The notes: generated from the sequence alone by a model not told the origin. A stretch of DNA of 64,000 nt from Pedobacter sp. AJM (GCF_002197755.1 NZ_NHOT01000001.1:248001-312000); one strand, 5' to 3'; numbered from the stretch's first letter, positions 52,707 through 63,037 are shown. Translations and numbers: made by a program.

Positions 52707-53312
52707 ATGATTGTAGCTGATAAAAAAAGAGAACAAATTATTGACGGGGCGATCAAACGTTTCAGCCATTTTGGGATAGGCAAAACCACCATGAATGATA
52801 TCGCTGAAGATCTTTCCGTATCTAAGCCCTCTCTTTATTATTATTTCCCTGATAAGAAAAGTTTGATAGTTGGTGTAATTGAAAAGGTATTTACAGACTA
52901 TTTCGACTTATTAAAAAAGAAATATAATCCAGATGCCCCTTTAGAAACTGTTTTATTCCAGACAATAGAAATCAGAAATACCTTTTTCATGAAATATTTT
53001 ATGTTGAGAATCTCAGAAGGACTACCTGATATTTTTAACGATGACTCTATGAAAAAGAAACTAACCGCATTAAAAGATTCAGAGAAAGTTTTTTATGCAG
53101 AGATTTTTGAAAGGGCAAAAGAGAAGGGAGAGATCAAACACGAAAACATGTCGCATATAGCAGAACTTTACCTGGAAAGCTTGATGGGTTTAACAAATAT
53201 GTGCATTATGGAACTGGGTAAAGACCTCCTTCCGGATAAAAAAGCTGTAAACAGAATGAAACAGAAACAGAAAGACCTTTCTTCCATCTTTACCAGGGGA
53301 TTAAGTTGCTGA
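52707..53312 (+). CDS. TetR/AcrR family transcriptional regulator
   Basis: The 201-residue protein has an N-terminal TetR helix-turn-helix: AIKRFSHFGIGKTTMNDIAEDLSVSKPSLYYYFPDKKSLIVGVIE (about residues 15-55). The remaining helical domain binds an unknown ligand. The TolC/MFP/RND efflux genes start 139 bases downstream on the same strand, so it is probably their local repressor. A short low-complexity repeat (GTTTAAAG-like) sits in the gap. Confidence 0.92.
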   Translation: MIVADKKREQIIDGAIKRFSHFGIGKTTMNDIAEDLSVSKPSLYYYFPDKKSLIVGVIEKVFTDYFDLLKKKYNPDAPLETVLFQTIEIRNTFFMKYFMLRISEGLPDIFNDDSMKKKLTALKDSEKVFYAEIFERAKEKGEIKHENMSHIAELYLESLMGLTNMCIMELGKDLLPDKKAVNRMKQKQKDLSSIFTRGLSC

Positions 53313-53451
53313 AAGCATGAGGGAGTGGGAAGTTTAAAGTGCAAAACTTAAAGTGGAAAGTATAAAGGCCCAAAGGCTAATCGTTTAAAATACTGGTATA
53401 TTGATACCGGAAAAATAGTCATAGATAAGAACCCAAAACAAAAAACAATAC
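53313..53451. repeat. Purine-rich intergenic repeat between tetR-type and tolC-type genes
   Basis: GGAAGTTTAAAGTGC, AAACTTAAAGTGGAAAG and related imperfect units (53330-53375) resemble the GTTTAAGG-type strings found at starch-operon junctions in this window. Confidence 0.4.
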
Positions 53452-54795
53452 ATGATGCTTAGAGTAAAAATGGTAAAATTAATGCTCGTCCTGATCGTTG
53501 GCATGGCTTTACCACAACTGGTATCTGCGCAGCAGCAGATTACCCTAAAAGAAGCGCTGACCTATGCGCTTCAGAACAATGCCAATGTGCGTAAATCAAG
53601 ATTGGATATTGAAAACGGTCGATATAAAGTCCAGGAAGTAAGGGCGCAGGCTTTACCACAAATTACAGGTAACGCCGGACTAACCTATAACCCGATTATC
53701 GGCCAGTTGGTGGCCAATTTTGGCGGTCAGACACAGGCCATTAAATTAGGTCAGAACTGGAATTCTTCTGCCGGCGTGCAACTTTCGCAACAGTTATTTA
53801 ACCAGCAGGTTTTTACCGGTTTGCAGGCTGCCCGATCAAGCGAAGAATATTATAACCTAACCGCTCAATTAACAGAAGAACAGATTATAGAACTGGTGGC
53901 CAACAATTACTATCAGGTATTGGTTAACAGAGAGCAGTTAAGTGTAATTGATACTAATATTAAAAATGTTAAGGTTGTCGAAAAAATTGTTTCCAATCAA
54001 TACCAAAATGGCCTGGCCAGAAAAATTGATGTAGACCGGATCAATGTGAATATCACGAACCTGACTACGCAAAGGGAACAAACGGTTAATGCCATCACAC
54101 AATTGGAAAATCAGTTAAAGTTTTCAATGGGTATGCCTGTTACTACACCTATTGAATTACCTAAAGCAGAATTGACCAATGTATCGCAATTGCCGGAATT
54201 TGCAGAAACCATTGACTTCGGCAACCGTACAGAAGTGAAATTGTTAAACACCCAGGATAAGCTTTTATCGCTTCAACGGAAGGCCTATGTAGCTGAATAC
54301 TACCCCAGCCTATCTTTAACAGGAAATTATACTTATTCCAGTCAGAGTGATGGATTTGATTTCTTATCTTCAAATGCTGCATCTATCGGTTACGGCGCAT
54401 CGGCGATTGGTTTAACTTTAAAAGTACCCATTTTCAATGGCTTTTTAACCCGTTCAAAAATCCGCCAGGCTGATGTGGAGATCAAAAAAGCAAAAGAAGA
54501 CAGAAAGGAATCTACAAATTCATTAAATTTAGCTTACGAGAACGCTAAAATTCAACTTCGCAATAATTTAAATACCATCACTTCACAACGTAAAAATGCC
54601 GAACTGGCACAGGAAATTTATAAAAGCACACAGAATAACTATAACAATGGTTTAGCTTCTTTAACTGACTTACTGGATACCGAAAACTCCCTGACTCAGG
54701 CGCAAAACAGTTATAACCAGGCATTATTAAACTTTAAGGTTGCCGAAATACAGCTCATCAAATCAAACGGAAATATTAAATCGCTAGTACAATAG
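53452..54795 (+). CDS. TolC family outer membrane efflux protein
   Basis: The 447-residue protein has a signal peptide (ending LVSAQ), and two repeated halves each with long helices and beta-barrel strands: ITLKEALTYALQNNANVRKSRLD (about 30-52), NLTAQLTEEQIIELVANNYYQVLVNREQL, and NGLASLTDLLDTENSLTQAQNSYNQALLNFKVAEIQLIKSNG at the end. This is the OMF channel of a tripartite pump. Three in-frame ATGs cluster at the N-terminus; the first is kept. The adaptor gene begins two bases after the stop. Confidence 0.93.
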   Translation: MMLRVKMVKLMLVLIVGMALPQLVSAQQQITLKEALTYALQNNANVRKSRLDIENGRYKVQEVRAQALPQITGNAGLTYNPIIGQLVANFGGQTQAIKLGQNWNSSAGVQLSQQLFNQQVFTGLQAARSSEEYYNLTAQLTEEQIIELVANNYYQVLVNREQLSVIDTNIKNVKVVEKIVSNQYQNGLARKIDVDRINVNITNLTTQREQTVNAITQLENQLKFSMGMPVTTPIELPKAELTNVSQLPEFAETIDFGNRTEVKLLNTQDKLLSLQRKAYVAEYYPSLSLTGNYTYSSQSDGFDFLSSNAASIGYGASAIGLTLKVPIFNGFLTRSKIRQADVEIKKAKEDRKESTNSLNLAYENAKIQLRNNLNTITSQRKNAELAQEIYKSTQNNYNNGLASLTDLLDTENSLTQAQNSYNQALLNFKVAEIQLIKSNGNIKSLVQ

Positions 54796-54797
54796 AA

Positions 54798-55865
54798 ATG
54801 AAAAGAATAATTACCATAATTATCGTTATTGTTGTTGCCCTGGGTGCAATAGCCTATGTTTTAACCAACAATAAGAAAAAGAACGAAGCCAAAACGGCTT
54901 ACATTGCCGAAGGCGGTGGTGCAGTTGCCGTTCGTGTGGCAACAGTAGAGAAAAAAGTAGTTGATGTAGATTTTGTGGCAAACGGAAACTTTGCACCGAA
55001 GCAAGAATTAAACTTCTTATCTGAAAATGCCGGTCGCGTAACTAAAATTTATGTAGATGAAGGTGATAAAGTGACCAAAGGACAGCCATTGGCACGCCTT
55101 GATGCTGAAATTATTAATACCGACAGGGAAACTGCTGAAGCTACTTATCAAAATGCAGTTAGAGATGAAGCCAGATACCAGAGCTCTTTTCAAACCGGCG
55201 GTGTAACCCAGCAACAGTTGGACCAGGCTAAACTGGCTACCAGAAATGCAAAATTACGCCTGCAGGCTTCACAGCGAAAATTAAGTGATGCAAACATCAA
55301 ATCTCCAATCAACGGTATTGTAAATAAAAGATATATTGAAGTTGGTGCATTTGTAACCGCACAAGGTACACAGTTATTTGAACTGGTTGATGTTTCTAAA
55401 TTGAAACTAAAAGTAAACGTTAATGAATCGCAGGTAGCGAATATTAAAGTTGGCGATCAGATCAGCATAAAATCAACCATTTTCCCTAATGAGAAATTTT
55501 CAGGCAGAATTACATTCATTGCCCCAAAAGCGGATGCAACTTTAAATTTCCCGATTGAAATTGAAGTAACCAATAATACCAAAAACAGTTTAAGAGCGGG
55601 TATGTACGGAACAGCCGTATTTAACTTCCCTAAACAAGCACCAAGTATCCTGATCCCTCGTACCTCTTTCGTAGGTAGTGTAAGTAGTAATCAAGTATTT
55701 GTTTATGATAAATCAAATAACAAGGCTAAGGTACGCAAGGTAGTTTCAGGACGTATTTTAGGTGATAATGTGGAAATAGTTGAAGGCTTAAATGAAGGTG
55801 AAACTGTAATTACCAGTGGACAGATTAACTTAGCTGAAGGTACTGCCGTAAGCATTGTTAAATAA
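54798..55865 (+). CDS. RND efflux periplasmic adaptor (membrane fusion protein)
   Basis: The 355-residue protein is anchored by an N-terminal helix (IITIIIVIVVALGAIAYVL). Barrel-sandwich halves (LNFLSENAGRVTKIYVDEGDKVTKGQPLARLDAEI and INGIVNKRYIEVGAFVTAQ) flank a short helical hairpin (about residues 115-165), followed by a beta-barrel and the membrane-proximal domain (GRILGDNVEIVEGLNEGETVITSG). It links the RND pump to the TolC channel. Its start is two bases from the tolC-type stop, so the genes are cotranscribed. Confidence 0.93.
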   Translation: MKRIITIIIVIVVALGAIAYVLTNNKKKNEAKTAYIAEGGGAVAVRVATVEKKVVDVDFVANGNFAPKQELNFLSENAGRVTKIYVDEGDKVTKGQPLARLDAEIINTDRETAEATYQNAVRDEARYQSSFQTGGVTQQQLDQAKLATRNAKLRLQASQRKLSDANIKSPINGIVNKRYIEVGAFVTAQGTQLFELVDVSKLKLKVNVNESQVANIKVGDQISIKSTIFPNEKFSGRITFIAPKADATLNFPIEIEVTNNTKNSLRAGMYGTAVFNFPKQAPSILIPRTSFVGSVSSNQVFVYDKSNNKAKVRKVVSGRILGDNVEIVEGLNEGETVITSGQINLAEGTAVSIVK

Positions 55866-55929
55866 GCTGAAAGTCTAAAATCATTAGTCAGAACACGCGG
55901 TGGCTATACCACCAGCATAAAAATTAAAA

Positions 55930-58900
55930 ATGAAAATAACAGACATTTCTATAAAAAGGCCCTCGCTGGTAATTGTGGTGTTTACCGCACTTACGCTTCT
56001 TGGGCTATTGAGTTACTTTTCGTTGGGTTATGAATTATTACCAAAATTCTCAAACAACGTAGTATCCATCTCAACCATTTATCCTGGTGCCTCTCCTGCC
56101 GAGGTAGAAAATACGGTAACGAAGAAAATTGAGGATGCGGTTTCCTCCATGGAAAATATTAAAAAAATCAATTCCGTATCATTCGAAAGTTTATCAACCG
56201 TTACCATAACCCTAACGGATGCAGCGAACATCGATATTTCCTTGAACGACGCACAGCGTAAGGTAAACGCCATTCTTTCAGATTTACCTGAAGATGTTAA
56301 AACACCTTCATTAAGTAAATTCTCGCTAGATGATTTACCGGTAATTACCATGACGGCTTCGGCTAATATGGATGATGTTTCCTTCTATGATTTAATTGAC
56401 CAAAGAATTGCCCCGGTGATTTCGAGGGTAACAGGTGTTGCGCAGGTAAATTTAGTTGGGGGTTCAGAAAGGGAGATCAGGGTGATGCTTGATGCCAATA
56501 AATTGCAGGGGTATAACCTTGCAGTGCCTCAGGTACAACAAATGATTTTAAGCTCTAACTTAGACTTCCCTACCGGAAGCGTTAAAACTGAAAATCAGGA
56601 TGTTTTAATCCGTTTATCTGGTAAATACAGAAGTATTGAAGAACTGCGGAACCTGGTATTAACGACATCGAAAGATGGTTCACAAATTCGCCTGGGTGAT
56701 GTGGCTGATGTTCAGGATTCGCAAAAAGAAACTGAAAAACTGGCGCGTATTAACCGCAAAGCATCTATCGCCATACAAATTATTAAACAAAGTGATGCGA
56801 ATGCGGTAGAAGTAAGTGAAGGTACACATGCCATTATCGCAAAACTTAAAACGGAATATGCAGCCAATAAATTAGACATTAAAATTGTAAACGATAGCTC
56901 TATTTTTACCCTTGAATCTGCTGATGCCGTTATTCACGATTTAATTTTAGCCGTTATTTTAGTGGCATTCGTAATGCTTTTCTTTCTGCATAGCTTCCGT
57001 AATGCATTAATTGTAATGGTTTCCATTCCGGTTTCATTAATTGCAACATTTATAGGCATCAATTTATTTGGCTTTACGTTAAACTTAATGTCATTACTGG
57101 GATTATCACTTGTAGTGGGTATCCTGGTGGATGATGCGATTGTGGTTTTGGAAAACATTCAACGCCACATGGAAATGGGTAAAAACAAGGTACGTGCAGC
57201 ATCCGATGCGACTCGTGAAATTGGTTTTACGGTAGTATCCATTACCTTCGTAATTGTAGTGGTGTTCTTCCCGATTGCAATAAGTAGCGGGTTAGTATCA
57301 AACATCCTCCGTCAGTTTTGTATCGTGGTGATTATAGCCACACTGTTATCATTAGTTGCTTCCTTTACCATCGTGCCATTGCTTTTCTCCAGATATGGTA
57401 AGCTGGAACACATTGAAGGTAAAAACCTGTTTGGCAGATTCATCCTTTGGTTTGAAAAGCAACTGAAAAAATTCACCTTGTGGATTACCAGTATTTTAAA
57501 CTGGTCATTAAACCATAAAGCATTAACGCTGATTATTGTGTTTGTGATGTTCCTGAGTTCATGTGGTTTATTGGGTGCTGGTTTTATTGGTTCTGAGTTT
57601 TTTCCAAAATCAGATAAGGGAGAATTTTTGGTACAGATTGAATTACCAAAAGATGCGCCTTTGGAACAAACCAATTTCTTTACACAAAGAGCCGAAGCTT
57701 TCTTAAGCAAACAGCCTGAAATTACCCAGTTAATTACAACTGTTGGTCAGGCCAGCGGTGATTTTGGCGGTACGCAGGCTACAGCTTACAAGTCTGAAAT
57801 TAACGTGAAGTTGGTAGAACGTGATAAACGTGAAGGCATGTCTTCTGACGTTTTTGCAACCAAAATGAGCCGTGCTTTGGCCAAACAACTGGTTGGTGCG
57901 AAAGTTAAAACCGTGCCGATTAGTATTTTGGGTATTGCTGAAAATGCACCTATTAGTTTAGTGGTAATGGGTTCCAATCTGGATAGTGCTTTAAAATACG
58001 CAGAGGGTGCTCAAAAAGTACTTAAAACGATTTCTGGTGCAACAGAGATTAAATTATCGGTAGAGAAAGGTACACCGGAAATTAATGTTCAGGTAGACCG
58101 TGATAAAATGTCGGCTGTTGGATTGACATTATCTACCGTAGGTTCTACCATGCAAACTGCCTTTGCCGGTAACACGGATGGAAAGTATAGAAAAGGTGAG
58201 TACGAGTACGACATCAACATTCAATATCAGGATTTCAACAGGAAAAACATTGATGATGTACGGAACCTTATCTTTGTGAACGATCAGGGCGCACAAATTA
58301 AATTATCACAGTTTGCAAACATTACAGAAGGCTCTGGTCCAAGTCAGCTGGAGCGTTTAAATAAGTCTACTTCAGTATCTGTACAGGCACAATCAATTGG
58401 TCGTCCTACAGGAACTATTGTAGCAGAATTCCAGGAAAAACTGGAACAACTGCAGGCTAACGGCAAAATGAAAACGCCTATCGGTGTAAGTTATACCTGG
58501 GCTGGTGATCAGGAAAACCAATCGGAAGGTTTCGGAACTTTAGGGATTGCCTTGCTGGCTTCGTTAATTTTGGTTTATCTGATCATGGTTGCGCTTTACG
58601 ATAGCTTTGTTTACCCGCTCGTGGTGATGTTTTCACTTCCCCTGGCTGTAATTGGCGCATTGCTCGCATTGGCTTTAACTAATAATTCCATTGGTATTTT
58701 CACCATTTTAGGTTTGATTATGTTAATGGGTCTGGTGGCAAAGAATGCAATCATCCTGGTCGATTTTACCAACCAGCTAAAAGCAGAAGGTAAAGAGACC
58801 AAGGAAGCACTTGTATTGGCCAATCATGCCCGCTTACGCCCTATTTTAATGACAACCATTGCCATGGTATTCGGTATGCTTCCAATTGCATTGGCAAGTG

Positions 58901-59124
58901 GTGCAGGTGCCGAATGGAAAAATGGTTTAGCATGGGTTATTGTTGGTGGTTTAACCAGTTCGTTATTCTTAACTTTAATTGTTGTACCGGTAATCTATCT
59001 GATATTTGATAGAATTCTGGATAGATTCGGATTCAACAAAAAAGGAAAAACCATTGATGAGTTAATGGTTGAACCATATGACCATAAAGACGTTTTGGAA
59101 TATGATTTAGATGCCAAACATTAA
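55930..59124 (+). CDS. RND family efflux transporter permease (HAE1-type)
   Basis: The 1064-residue protein has the two-fold RND layout: TM1 (LVIVVFTALTLLGLLSYFSLG), a porter domain, TM2-TM6 with the proton-relay pair in LVVGILVDDAIVVLENIQRHME, a second porter half, and TM7-TM12 (SLPLAVIGALLALAL, NAIILVDFTNQLKAEG). It uses proton influx to expel hydrophobic drugs or other amphiphiles through the adaptor and TolC channel. The family N-terminus KITDISIKRPSLVIVV and the length are standard. Drug specificity is unknown. A strong terminator closes the operon. Confidence 0.95.
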   Translation: MKITDISIKRPSLVIVVFTALTLLGLLSYFSLGYELLPKFSNNVVSISTIYPGASPAEVENTVTKKIEDAVSSMENIKKINSVSFESLSTVTITLTDAANIDISLNDAQRKVNAILSDLPEDVKTPSLSKFSLDDLPVITMTASANMDDVSFYDLIDQRIAPVISRVTGVAQVNLVGGSEREIRVMLDANKLQGYNLAVPQVQQMILSSNLDFPTGSVKTENQDVLIRLSGKYRSIEELRNLVLTTSKDGSQIRLGDVADVQDSQKETEKLARINRKASIAIQIIKQSDANAVEVSEGTHAIIAKLKTEYAANKLDIKIVNDSSIFTLESADAVIHDLILAVILVAFVMLFFLHSFRNALIVMVSIPVSLIATFIGINLFGFTLNLMSLLGLSLVVGILVDDAIVVLENIQRHMEMGKNKVRAASDATREIGFTVVSITFVIVVVFFPIAISSGLVSNILRQFCIVVIIATLLSLVASFTIVPLLFSRYGKLEHIEGKNLFGRFILWFEKQLKKFTLWITSILNWSLNHKALTLIIVFVMFLSSCGLLGAGFIGSEFFPKSDKGEFLVQIELPKDAPLEQTNFFTQRAEAFLSKQPEITQLITTVGQASGDFGGTQATAYKSEINVKLVERDKREGMSSDVFATKMSRALAKQLVGAKVKTVPISILGIAENAPISLVVMGSNLDSALKYAEGAQKVLKTISGATEIKLSVEKGTPEINVQVDRDKMSAVGLTLSTVGSTMQTAFAGNTDGKYRKGEYEYDINIQYQDFNRKNIDDVRNLIFVNDQGAQIKLSQFANITEGSGPSQLERLNKSTSVSVQAQSIGRPTGTIVAEFQEKLEQLQANGKMKTPIGVSYTWAGDQENQSEGFGTLGIALLASLILVYLIMVALYDSFVYPLVVMFSLPLAVIGALLALALTNNSIGIFTILGLIMLMGLVAKNAIILVDFTNQLKAEGKETKEALVLANHARLRPILMTTIAMVFGMLPIALASGAGAEWKNGLAWVIVGGLTSSLFLTLIVVPVIYLIFDRILDRFGFNKKGKTIDELMVEPYDHKDVLEYDLDAKH

Positions 59125-59147
59125 AAAAAAGATGAACAATCAATTAA

Positions 59148-59176
59148 GGTCGCCCCACAAAGGCGACCTTTTTTTT
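59148..59176 (+). terminator. Terminator of the efflux operon
   Basis: GGTCGCC at 59148-59154 pairs exactly with GGCGACC at 59162-59168 over a 7-base loop, followed by eight T residues. Confidence 0.95.
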
Positions 59177-59296
59177 AATCAAATTTGCAATACCACAAAA
59201 GACTGAACAACAGCCTAAAAAAAGATTGAACATGAAAATTCAGTGTAAATGAAAGGGCTTCAAACAAAATATTGGGCATCATTGTATATTAGTCAT

Positions 59297-60145
59297 ATGT
59301 TTAAAATTGTTTTATCTCTCCTCCTGATCTGTGCTTCAATTTTAGTTAAAGCGCAACATCCACCTGTTTTTGATGCCATGACCAGCGATTCTTCATTTAT
59401 TAAAGTATCTGATCTTGACATTACACTGGTAAAATATAGTTACAAACCCAATGGCGTAAAATTTTTAGTGGTTCATGACAATGAAGATACAGGCGTTAAG
59501 GCAGGATTTGATTATATCCGCTGGAACGGCGGAGAATTAATAGACAGCCAGTATGGAGGCGTCAGGGATTATACATTTACCTATATGGACGATCCTTACC
59601 GTATTGATCCGAATGCCATTTATACAGAAACCGGTGTAAAAACCCGCTTAAAAAAGGATGCGTACAGTTCTAACGAAGTAGAAAAGCTTATTCTCAATGC
59701 AGGTAAACAGATTGTTGATTTCTATAATCCCAAAGCCACCGGCTATTTTTTAACGTTGCACAATAATGCTGATGGTGGTTTTGGGATTTCCTCCTACTTA
59801 CCCGGATATGATTTATCCAGCACAGCAGATTCAGTTTTCATAAACTTTGAAATGGATGGCGATGATCTTTTATATGTAACCGAGCCCAGGTTATTTACAA
59901 GTTTAAAAAAAGCAAATGTAAATGTCATTTTACAATCTAAATTTGCCGAGAATGATGGCTCTTTATCGGTTTATGCCATGATCAATCATATCCCTTACAT
60001 CAATGTAGAAGTTCAGCACGGGCATCAGGAAGAAAATTTAAGACTGATAGAAATCGCCGTGGCTACACTAAAAGAACATGGCTTAATTAAAAAGGATTAT
60101 GTGCCGGTACAAAAAGATAGCTTGGGGAAAACCGCTACTCAATAG
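59297..60145 (+). CDS. Secreted protein with HxxE-type motif, possible metallohydrolase; function unknown
   Basis: From the ATG at 59297 the product has 282 residues with a signal peptide (MFKIVLSLLLICASILVKAQ). An earlier ATG at 59249 adds 16 residues. LVVHDNEDTG (H60, E63) gives an HxxE arrangement, LTLHNNADGG has a second His, and NVEVQHGHQEEN has further His/Glu near the C-terminus. This recalls zinc carboxypeptidase or N-formylglutamate amidohydrolase-like active sites, but no complete family signature was recognised. The 3' end overlaps the convergent MFS gene by 11 bases. Confidence 0.7.
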   Translation: MFKIVLSLLLICASILVKAQHPPVFDAMTSDSSFIKVSDLDITLVKYSYKPNGVKFLVVHDNEDTGVKAGFDYIRWNGGELIDSQYGGVRDYTFTYMDDPYRIDPNAIYTETGVKTRLKKDAYSSNEVEKLILNAGKQIVDFYNPKATGYFLTLHNNADGGFGISSYLPGYDLSSTADSVFINFEMDGDDLLYVTEPRLFTSLKKANVNVILQSKFAENDGSLSVYAMINHIPYINVEVQHGHQEENLRLIEIAVATLKEHGLIKKDYVPVQKDSLGKTATQ

Positions 60146-61334
60146 CTTTCATTTTAGTTACCAGAAAGCTCACTAATAAACCAAAAACACCAATTACAGC
60201 ATAAGAATACCGCAAGCTGGATAAAGCAGAAATATAACCGATTAAAGGTGGCCCCATTAAAAAACCAAAATAGCTCACACTGGACACCATTGCGATGGCA
60301 ATTCCTGGAGATACTTTTCCATTTTTACCAGCCACACTGTATAAGGTAGGTACAATGCTCGAAACACCTACACCAACCAGCATAAAGCCAATGGTTGCGG
60401 TTACTACATAAGGCAGGAATACAGATAGAAACATGCCTGTAGAAACAATTAAGCCACTGATCTGAATGGTTTTTTTCCTCCCCAGTTTGGCTATGATCCT
60501 GTCTCCAATAAAGCGCCCCGTAGCCATCATGATCATAAATGATGCATAACCCAAAATAACCAATGAGGCTGGTGCCTTCACAATTTCTTTGAAATAAACA
60601 CCACTCCAGTCGAACATAGCGCCCTCGGTGGCCATACTGCAAAATCCGATGATACCCAATTGCAGGAGTGAACCTTCCGGCATGGTAAATAGTTTCGGTT
60701 TCCGCTCTGTTTTAGCGCCCTTTCCAGGCACCAAATGTTTGTAGTTTAGAAATACATTGATCCAGATGAGGAAAGTAATGATCCAAAAATGGTAATATGG
60801 GATGAGGTGCAGATTCACCATCAGTAAACCCACCAGGGCACCGGTAAATCCGGCAATGCTCCAGGCACCGTGAAAGGAAGTCATAATAGGTCGGCCAAAA
60901 AGCTTTTCAGCTTCAGAACCCTGGGTATTCACTGCAATATTGCACATATTACCCACCACACCAAACATAAAAAGAAAGACAGCCAAATGCCAGGGTGCAG
61001 TAGCCAAACCTAAATTACATAAAGCTAAAACATACAAAGGTGCTGTAATGGTTAATATTTTCTTACTTCCGTACCTGGTTACCAATCTGCCGGAAATAGG
61101 CATAGTAACCAACTGTCCTAAAGGCAGGGCCAGTAAAATACTGCCTAACTCACCGTCAGATAGATGCAGGGAATGTTTAATATCCGGAATGCGGCTGGCC
61201 CATGATGCAAATGCAATGCCCTGACCAAAGTAAAAAAGTGAAACGGCTAACCGGATTCTATTAGGAGAGCTTTTGGCTAATACAGGCTGGTTAATGGTGT
61301 GAATGTTTTCCTGATCTGCTTTAATTTCTTCCAA
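60135..61334 (-). CDS. MFS transporter, fucose-permease-like
   Basis: The 399-residue protein has about 12 hydrophobic segments. The N-terminal FYFGQGIAFASWASRIPDIKHSLHLSDGELGSILLALPLGQL and the SGRLVTRYGSKK motif resemble the FucP/YbjJ-like branch of the major facilitator superfamily. Members handle sugars or act as efflux proteins; no neighbouring catabolic gene points to a substrate. The first 30 residues before TM1 are hydrophilic, so a start further in cannot be excluded. Confidence 0.88.
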   Translation of the reverse strand: MEEIKADQENIHTINQPVLAKSSPNRIRLAVSLFYFGQGIAFASWASRIPDIKHSLHLSDGELGSILLALPLGQLVTMPISGRLVTRYGSKKILTITAPLYVLALCNLGLATAPWHLAVFLFMFGVVGNMCNIAVNTQGSEAEKLFGRPIMTSFHGAWSIAGFTGALVGLLMVNLHLIPYYHFWIITFLIWINVFLNYKHLVPGKGAKTERKPKLFTMPEGSLLQLGIIGFCSMATEGAMFDWSGVYFKEIVKAPASLVILGYASFMIMMATGRFIGDRIIAKLGRKKTIQISGLIVSTGMFLSVFLPYVVTATIGFMLVGVGVSSIVPTLYSVAGKNGKVSPGIAIAMVSSVSYFGFLMGPPLIGYISALSSLRYSYAVIGVFGLLVSFLVTKMKAIE

Positions 61335-61630
61335 CTCCTGATTTTTATATGAACGTTAATACCTATGCAAAGGTCCTCAAATCAATTGAAAATTAAAAAA
61401 TTATTATCATATACATATCAATTAACAAAAAAACCAACCTTTCGGCAGGCCTTTTAGTTAGAAAATGGCTTTGATTATATTTTGGGCTGATAGAAATTTA
61501 CTGTTTCATGAACCTGAAACAAACGGTGTAATTTGTCTTCCCGCCATCTATTTATAAATTAAATGCTCCATAAAAAAACCTTACAGGTTTTAAGCCTATG
61601 AGGTTTGGAATGCTATTCTTTGCAAATACC
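61335..61630 (-). terminator. Spacer with terminator of the dihydrolipoyl dehydrogenase gene
   Basis: At 61572-61606, AAACCT..CAGG and CCTATGAGGTTT form a stem; on the minus strand it is followed by a run of seven T residues (plus-strand A run 61573-61579). A second weaker hairpin, minus-strand GCCTGCC/GGTTGG, sits near 61425-61455 before seven T residues. The rest is AT rich. Confidence 0.65.
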
Positions 61631-63037
61631 TTAAATATGTATCGCCCTGTTTTCAGTTGCAGCTAGTGCAGCTTCTTTTAAAGCTTCTGTATAGGTAGGG
61701 TGAGCATGGCAAGTACGGGCAATATCTTCAGCTGATGCACGGAATTCCATTGCAATCACGGCTTCAGCAATTACGTCAGCCACACGCGGACCAATCATAT
61801 GCACACCTAAAACTTCATCAGTTGAGGCATCAGCCAGAACTTTAATGAAACCATCAGTATCCATACTTGCTTTTGCACGGCCACTCGCTTTGAAAGGGAA
61901 TGAACCCGCTTTATATTTTGTTCCTTTTTCTTTTAACTGCTCTTCCGTTAAACCAACAGCGGCTACTTCTGGCCAGGTATAAACAACACCAGGAATCAGG
62001 TTATAATTGATGTGTGGCTTTTGTCCTGCTATGGTTTCAGCAACATATATTCCTTCATCTTCAGCTTTGTGTGCCAGCATAGCGCCAGTAATCACATCGC
62101 CAATAGCATAAACACCTTTAACCGAAGTTTCTAAATGTTCGTTTACCGGAACTTTTTTACCTCTCTCTTCTATCGTAATGCCAATTTTATCTAAACCTAA
62201 ACCTTCTGTATATGCAGTACGACCAACCGCAACGATACAATAATCTGCCTCTAATGATATGGTTTGTCCTTTCGGGGTTTCGGCAGTTACAGTTACGGTT
62301 TCACCATTATTGGTTGCACCTGTAACTTTATGTCCCATGTAAAAGTCCATTCCCAGGTTTTTCTTTAAAACACGTTGCAACTCTTTACCTAAGCTGGCAT
62401 CCATAGTGGCAATGATAGATGGTAAAAATTCTACAACAGAAACTTTTGTACCTAAACGGGCATATACAGAACCTAATTCCAAACCGATTACACCACCACC
62501 AATTACAACCATTGATTTTGGAACTTCTTTGATGTTTAAAGCTTCAGTTGAAGTGATGATCCGCTTTTTATCAATTGGTAAAAATGGCAACGTTGTTGGT
62601 TTTGAACCCGTAGCAATGATCACATTTTTGGCAGATAAGGTTTCTGTAGTACCATCTGCCTTGGTAATTAAAATGGTATTTTTATCTACAAATGATCCTA
62701 CGCCTTCGAAAGCATCAATTTTATTCTTTTTAAACAGATAAGTGATACCAGCAGTGTTTTGTGCGACCACATCATCTTTACGGGCAATCATCTGGTTCAT
62801 GTCAACCTGTAAATCTTTCAGATTAATCCCGTGGGTTGTAAATGTATGTGCAGCATTATGAAAATGCTCTGATGAATCTAATAACGCTTTAGATGGAATA
62901 CAGCCTACATTTAAGCAGGTACCTCCAAAAGTTTTATATTTTTCAATAACCGCAGTTTTTAAACCTAACTGAGCACAACGGATTGCGCCAACATAACCGC
63001 CCGGCCCTGAACCGATAACAACGACATCGTATTGCAT
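61631..63037 (-). CDS. lpdA: Dihydrolipoyl dehydrogenase (E3)
   Basis: From the ATG at 63037 the product has 468 residues; an in-frame ATG nine codons upstream is less typical. FAD motif VVVIGSGPGGYVGAIRCAQLG (residues 5-25), redox disulfide GGTCLNVGCIPS (C41 and C46), NAD motif VVIGGGVIGLELGSVYARLG, and the dimer-interface catalytic pair in CHAHPTYTEALKEA near the C-terminus. It reoxidises dihydrolipoamide of pyruvate, 2-oxoglutarate or branched-chain dehydrogenases or the glycine cleavage system. No E1/E2 gene is adjacent, so it may be the shared E3. Confidence 0.96.
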   Translation of the reverse strand: MQYDVVVIGSGPGGYVGAIRCAQLGLKTAVIEKYKTFGGTCLNVGCIPSKALLDSSEHFHNAAHTFTTHGINLKDLQVDMNQMIARKDDVVAQNTAGITYLFKKNKIDAFEGVGSFVDKNTILITKADGTTETLSAKNVIIATGSKPTTLPFLPIDKKRIITSTEALNIKEVPKSMVVIGGGVIGLELGSVYARLGTKVSVVEFLPSIIATMDASLGKELQRVLKKNLGMDFYMGHKVTGATNNGETVTVTAETPKGQTISLEADYCIVAVGRTAYTEGLGLDKIGITIEERGKKVPVNEHLETSVKGVYAIGDVITGAMLAHKAEDEGIYVAETIAGQKPHINYNLIPGVVYTWPEVAAVGLTEEQLKEKGTKYKAGSFPFKASGRAKASMDTDGFIKVLADASTDEVLGVHMIGPRVADVIAEAVIAMEFRASAEDIARTCHAHPTYTEALKEAALAATENRAIHI

